This document shows, piece after piece, positions 6,268 to 8,483 of a stretch of DNA of 8,483 bases. The notes under the pieces are model-generated. The model had not been told where the DNA came from. It was given only the letters and a program-made list of their open reading frames with translations, and ran no database searches. The position numbers and the translations under genes were made by a program. The stretch covers positions 1-8,483 of the forward strand of contig ONIF01000232.1 in assembly GCA_900317795.1 (NCBI GenBank), read 5' to 3'. The stretch's first letter is position 1, and every line of letters starts with the position of its first letter. This stretch comes from an uncultured Eubacteriales bacterium. GTDB lineage: Bacteria; Bacillota; Clostridia; Oscillospirales; Acutalibacteraceae.

Positions 6268-6307
6268 ACCGGAAATCCATAACCCAAGTGGATTTCCGGT
6301 GCTTTTT
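6268..6307 (+). terminator. Rho-independent terminator of the DUF2130 gene
   Basis: A 12-bp perfect stem, ACCGGAAATCCA (6268-6279) with TGGATTTCCGGT (6289-6300), a 9-nt loop, then GC and five T (6303-6307), starts 12 nt after the stop codon. On the minus strand the stem lacks a following T run, so it should not serve the convergent gene. Confidence 0.9.
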
Positions 6308-6330
6308 ATATTTCTTGATTTCGTAGAAAA

Positions 6331-6475
6331 TTAAGTATTAGGTATGTACACATACGATTTTCCAATGACAGCATACAAAGCGATTTGCACTCCGTTTCCG
6401 GGCAGAACATTCATAAGCTGACTGCTGATCGTTGTTGGCTGTTGATGTTTCTTTATTGCTGTGGGAATTACTCGT
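6331..6475 (-). other. Space after the fusion gene; possible minus-strand gene tail
   Basis: Between the DUF2130 terminator and the stop of the minus-strand fusion gene, one minus-strand frame stays open to TAA 6331-6333 and reads KKHQQPTTISSQLMNVLPGN and then GVQIALYAVIGKSYVYIPNT. It looks protein-like and is in a different frame from the fusion gene, but lacks a start or ribosome binding site after that gene's stop. It may be a relic of a deleted gene. No family is recognised. No clear terminator for the fusion gene is seen here. Confidence 0.2.
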
Positions 6476-8458
6476 TCAGTTATTCGTTTTCTCTGATAAA
6501 TCAAAGCATCCGGCAAATCTGACACCGCTGTAAGCAGTTATCTTGTCGATCATATCACTGCTGATGTTGTCAGCTTTTGTTTCGATAACATAATTATATG
6601 AACCAAGTTTTGTACCGTCAGGACGGTCGTGCAGGGCAACCATCTCAAAACCTGTGTTATTTAGCTCAACAATTATGTCATCTATCTGATCTGCACCGCA
6701 GTTTGCAATAAATACGGCACGCTTTCCAAATTCATTCTTTGTGTTTGAAAGTACATAGAACCTTGTTTTATTGGTATCGCTGATCTGTACATTTTCGGCA
6801 AGCACCGTCAGACCATAAAGCTCGGCAGCTCCCGGAGCTGCAACTGCTGCTATGCTCTTATCCTTGCTTTCTGCAACAAAACTTGCTGCCGCAGCCGTGC
6901 TGTCCATTTCCCTTTCCTCGACATCGGGAAGATTTTCTGTACGCCAGGTCTTGCTCTGCGTCAGCCCTTGAGCGTGTGAGCAGACTGTCTTGATGTCTGC
7001 AAGTGCCGCCCCCTCAATGCCCATAAGAGTCTGATTTATCGGGATAATCACTTCACCCACAACATAAATATTTTTTTCTCTGATAAGTGCGTCAACATAG
7101 TTTGTTACAGCACCGCCGATAGTGTTCTCCTGCGGTATGACCGCATAATCGGCACTGCCGTTTTTTACTTCCTCGATAGCTTCATCTACTGTCTTTTTTG
7201 GGATAAGGCTATTTGCAGCCTTGAAGAAGAATTTTGCAGCCTCCTCTGTATAAGTCCCTTCGGGACCGAGGTAGCTGACAGCAGCATCAGCCTTGATCTC
7301 GGAAGCACTGTTTTCTTTTGATTCAAGCACCTCGGTAACTGCCGGAACCAGAACCTTTTTTCTTGACATACTCGGTCTGAACACGTATGATAATCCGTCG
7401 AAAGCTGCCTTTTTACCAAATGCATTTTCGAGTACCCGTGATGCCGCTTCATCAGATGGAACGATATAGTTGACATCCATATCATCATGATAAACGGAAA
7501 TCTGAGCAAATGCCATATCCATTCCCGCAGATTTAAGCATATCGGGCAGAATATCTTTCATACGCTTTGCCATTGCCTTGGCACTTTCCTCATCATACAA
7601 TTCAATAACACCAATACTGTACTTTATGCCGCCGGCTTCATATTCCTTATAATCATTCAGGAAAATTTCCTCATCAGTCATTCCGTCATAGGACAGCTTT
7701 TTCTTGAACATTTCCTGATAGAATGTATCAGTATCCGAAATATCTGCAATAACGGAAAGTGTCTTTACTGCTTCACGATCGGCAAAGGTAGTTGTTTCGG
7801 ATTTCAAGTCCGAAGTATCGGACAAAATAGCCCCAAGCATAACCGTTGCAGTCTGTTTGTCCGGTTCCAGTCCGTAATTGCGGTAGCGCAGCCAGATAAT
7901 TGTAGCCGTCGAACCAAGAGGACGAGCGTCATATATCAGCTGACTGCCGGTTGTGACTGCACCGTCATTGTGATGATCTATTATGCTTATTATGTTAGCA
8001 TTTTCCATTCCATTTATTGCCTGCGTATATTCACTATGATCCACAAGAACCATATTGCATTCCGAAGCGTCCTCTAAAATTTCCGGAACATCCATCCCGG
8101 CAGTTTGGAGGATATATTCAGTTTCCCTGTTTACCTTTTCCGCCACAACTGCCTTAGCGTCATAACCCAGCTGCCGCAGCAACTCGGCATATGCAATGGA
8201 GCTGCCGACTGTATCGGAATCGGGGCTTTTGTGTCCCGTAACATAAATCGTACCCTTAATCTCTCCCAAACCGTCAAGGTCGCTGAGATTCAATTTAACA
8301 TTCAGCTCACTTTCAGCCCGGTATTCAGATTGGGCATCGTTCTTGCCGACAAAAAAGCCTCCTGTTCCGAAAGCTCCCGATGCAACGATTACAGCCAATA
8401 AAGTGCATATTATTTGTTTTTTATTTATTGTCAAGTGTTTTTCAGCTTTTTCTTTCAT
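6476..8458 (-). CDS. Membrane-anchored fusion: family II inorganic pyrophosphatase (DHH/DHHA2) + prephenate dehydratase + ACT domain
   Basis: A 660-residue protein from ATG 8458. Residues 1-15 are basic and 16-39 form one hydrophobic segment (IICTLLAVIVASGAFGTGG), a signal anchor or signal peptide. Residues 71-380 are a Mn-dependent pyrophosphatase (PPi to 2 Pi): GHKSPDSD (75-82; His76, Asp80, Asp82), LVDH (138-141), DHH (161-163), LSDT (212-215) and DHHA2-type SRKKVLVP (365-372). Residues 393-570 are a prephenate dehydratase (prephenate to phenylpyruvate): SYLGPEGTYTEEAA (395-408), PQENTIGG (442-449), CSHAQG (493-498), DSTAAAA (519-525) and the catalytic NKTRF (563-567, Thr565). Residues 579-653 are an ACT domain, with HDRP (610-613) in the place of the ESRP phenylalanine-binding motif. 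All catalytic motifs look intact, in one uninterrupted frame. The family II enzyme alone is normally about 310 residues, so this is a full fusion. Predicted export conflicts with the cytoplasmic substrates of both halves. Confidence 0.88.
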   Translation of the reverse strand: MKEKAEKHLTINKKQIICTLLAVIVASGAFGTGGFFVGKNDAQSEYRAESELNVKLNLSDLDGLGEIKGTIYVTGHKSPDSDTVGSSIAYAELLRQLGYDAKAVVAEKVNRETEYILQTAGMDVPEILEDASECNMVLVDHSEYTQAINGMENANIISIIDHHNDGAVTTGSQLIYDARPLGSTATIIWLRYRNYGLEPDKQTATVMLGAILSDTSDLKSETTTFADREAVKTLSVIADISDTDTFYQEMFKKKLSYDGMTDEEIFLNDYKEYEAGGIKYSIGVIELYDEESAKAMAKRMKDILPDMLKSAGMDMAFAQISVYHDDMDVNYIVPSDEAASRVLENAFGKKAAFDGLSYVFRPSMSRKKVLVPAVTEVLESKENSASEIKADAAVSYLGPEGTYTEEAAKFFFKAANSLIPKKTVDEAIEEVKNGSADYAVIPQENTIGGAVTNYVDALIREKNIYVVGEVIIPINQTLMGIEGAALADIKTVCSHAQGLTQSKTWRTENLPDVEEREMDSTAAAASFVAESKDKSIAAVAAPGAAELYGLTVLAENVQISDTNKTRFYVLSNTKNEFGKRAVFIANCGADQIDDIIVELNNTGFEMVALHDRPDGTKLGSYNYVIETKADNISSDMIDKITAYSGVRFAGCFDLSEKTNN

Positions 8459-8467
8459 AAAGTAATA

Positions 8468-8472
8468 CCCCA
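8468..8472 (-). promoter_or_regulatory. Ribosome binding site deciding the fusion-gene start
   Basis: On the minus strand TTGGGG precedes ATG 8458 with 9 nt between the G run and the ATG. An in-frame TTG at 8473 overlaps this site and has no ribosome binding site of its own within the window, so ATG 8458 is preferred over a start five codons upstream. The promoter lies beyond the right edge. Confidence 0.6.
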
Positions 8473-8483
8473 ATCAATCATTT

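Noticed and set aside
6268..6300. Terminator shared with the convergent fusion gene
   Set aside because: On the minus strand the stem is followed by ACGGGTTATG without a T run, so the signal appears to serve only the plus strand.
7487..8077. 196-codon plus-strand open frame opposite the fusion gene
   Set aside because: It is antisense to strongly conserved pyrophosphatase motifs and has a composition rich in Cys, His, Ile and Phe typical of reverse-complement shadows. There is no ribosome binding site and no recognisable domain.

Overview
The window looks like chromosomal DNA from a low-GC anaerobic Firmicute of the gut or rumen type (a Ruminococcus-like Clostridia member is my best guess). 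The basis is the ferredoxin-linked 2-oxoacid oxidoreductase subunit, Clostridia-like strong ribosome binding sites, AT-rich spacers and the flavour of the protein sequences. The taxonomic call is inference; no rRNA or marker gene is present.

Layout. (1) 1-2146, + strand: the 3' part of a 2-oxoacid:ferredoxin oxidoreductase beta subunit, then 15 nt later a complete AMP-forming phenylacetate-CoA-ligase-like enzyme, clearly one transcription unit. (2) 2147-2390: a palindromic MITE-like element of about 160 bp with terminal inverted repeats, followed by a separate strong hairpin. (3) 2391-3557, +: a complete class I aminotransferase. (4) 3558-4057: no intact gene, but debris of at least two minus-strand genes (a CAP/SCP-domain tail and an alpha/beta-hydrolase tail) and possibly the end of a plus-strand gene. 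(5) 4060-4801: a decayed IS5-like insertion sequence with matching inverted repeats and TA at both ends, an internal deletion, a frameshift and a 61-bp tandem duplication. (6) 4931-6307, +: a promoter, a DUF2130-type coiled-coil/PD-(D/E)XK-like protein and a good rho-independent terminator. (7) 6476-8458, -: a 660-residue protein joining an N-terminal membrane segment, a complete family II (DHH/DHHA2) inorganic pyrophosphatase and a complete prephenate dehydratase with an ACT domain.

How they may work together. Activating an organic acid to its CoA thioester (ligase), reductively carboxylating the acyl-CoA to a 2-oxo acid (ferredoxin oxidoreductase) and transaminating it (aminotransferase) is the known anaerobic route by which rumen bacteria turn phenylacetate, indoleacetate or branched-chain acids into phenylalanine, tryptophan or branched-chain amino acids. 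The same enzymes can run in the catabolic direction. The prephenate dehydratase domain at the other end of the window makes phenylpyruvate, the same intermediate, de novo. The link between the two ends is inference: a transposon scar, a terminator and opposite orientation separate them.

The most unusual object is the membrane-segment/pyrophosphatase/prephenate-dehydratase fusion. Both enzymatic halves keep their catalytic motifs, yet the N-terminus looks like a signal anchor.
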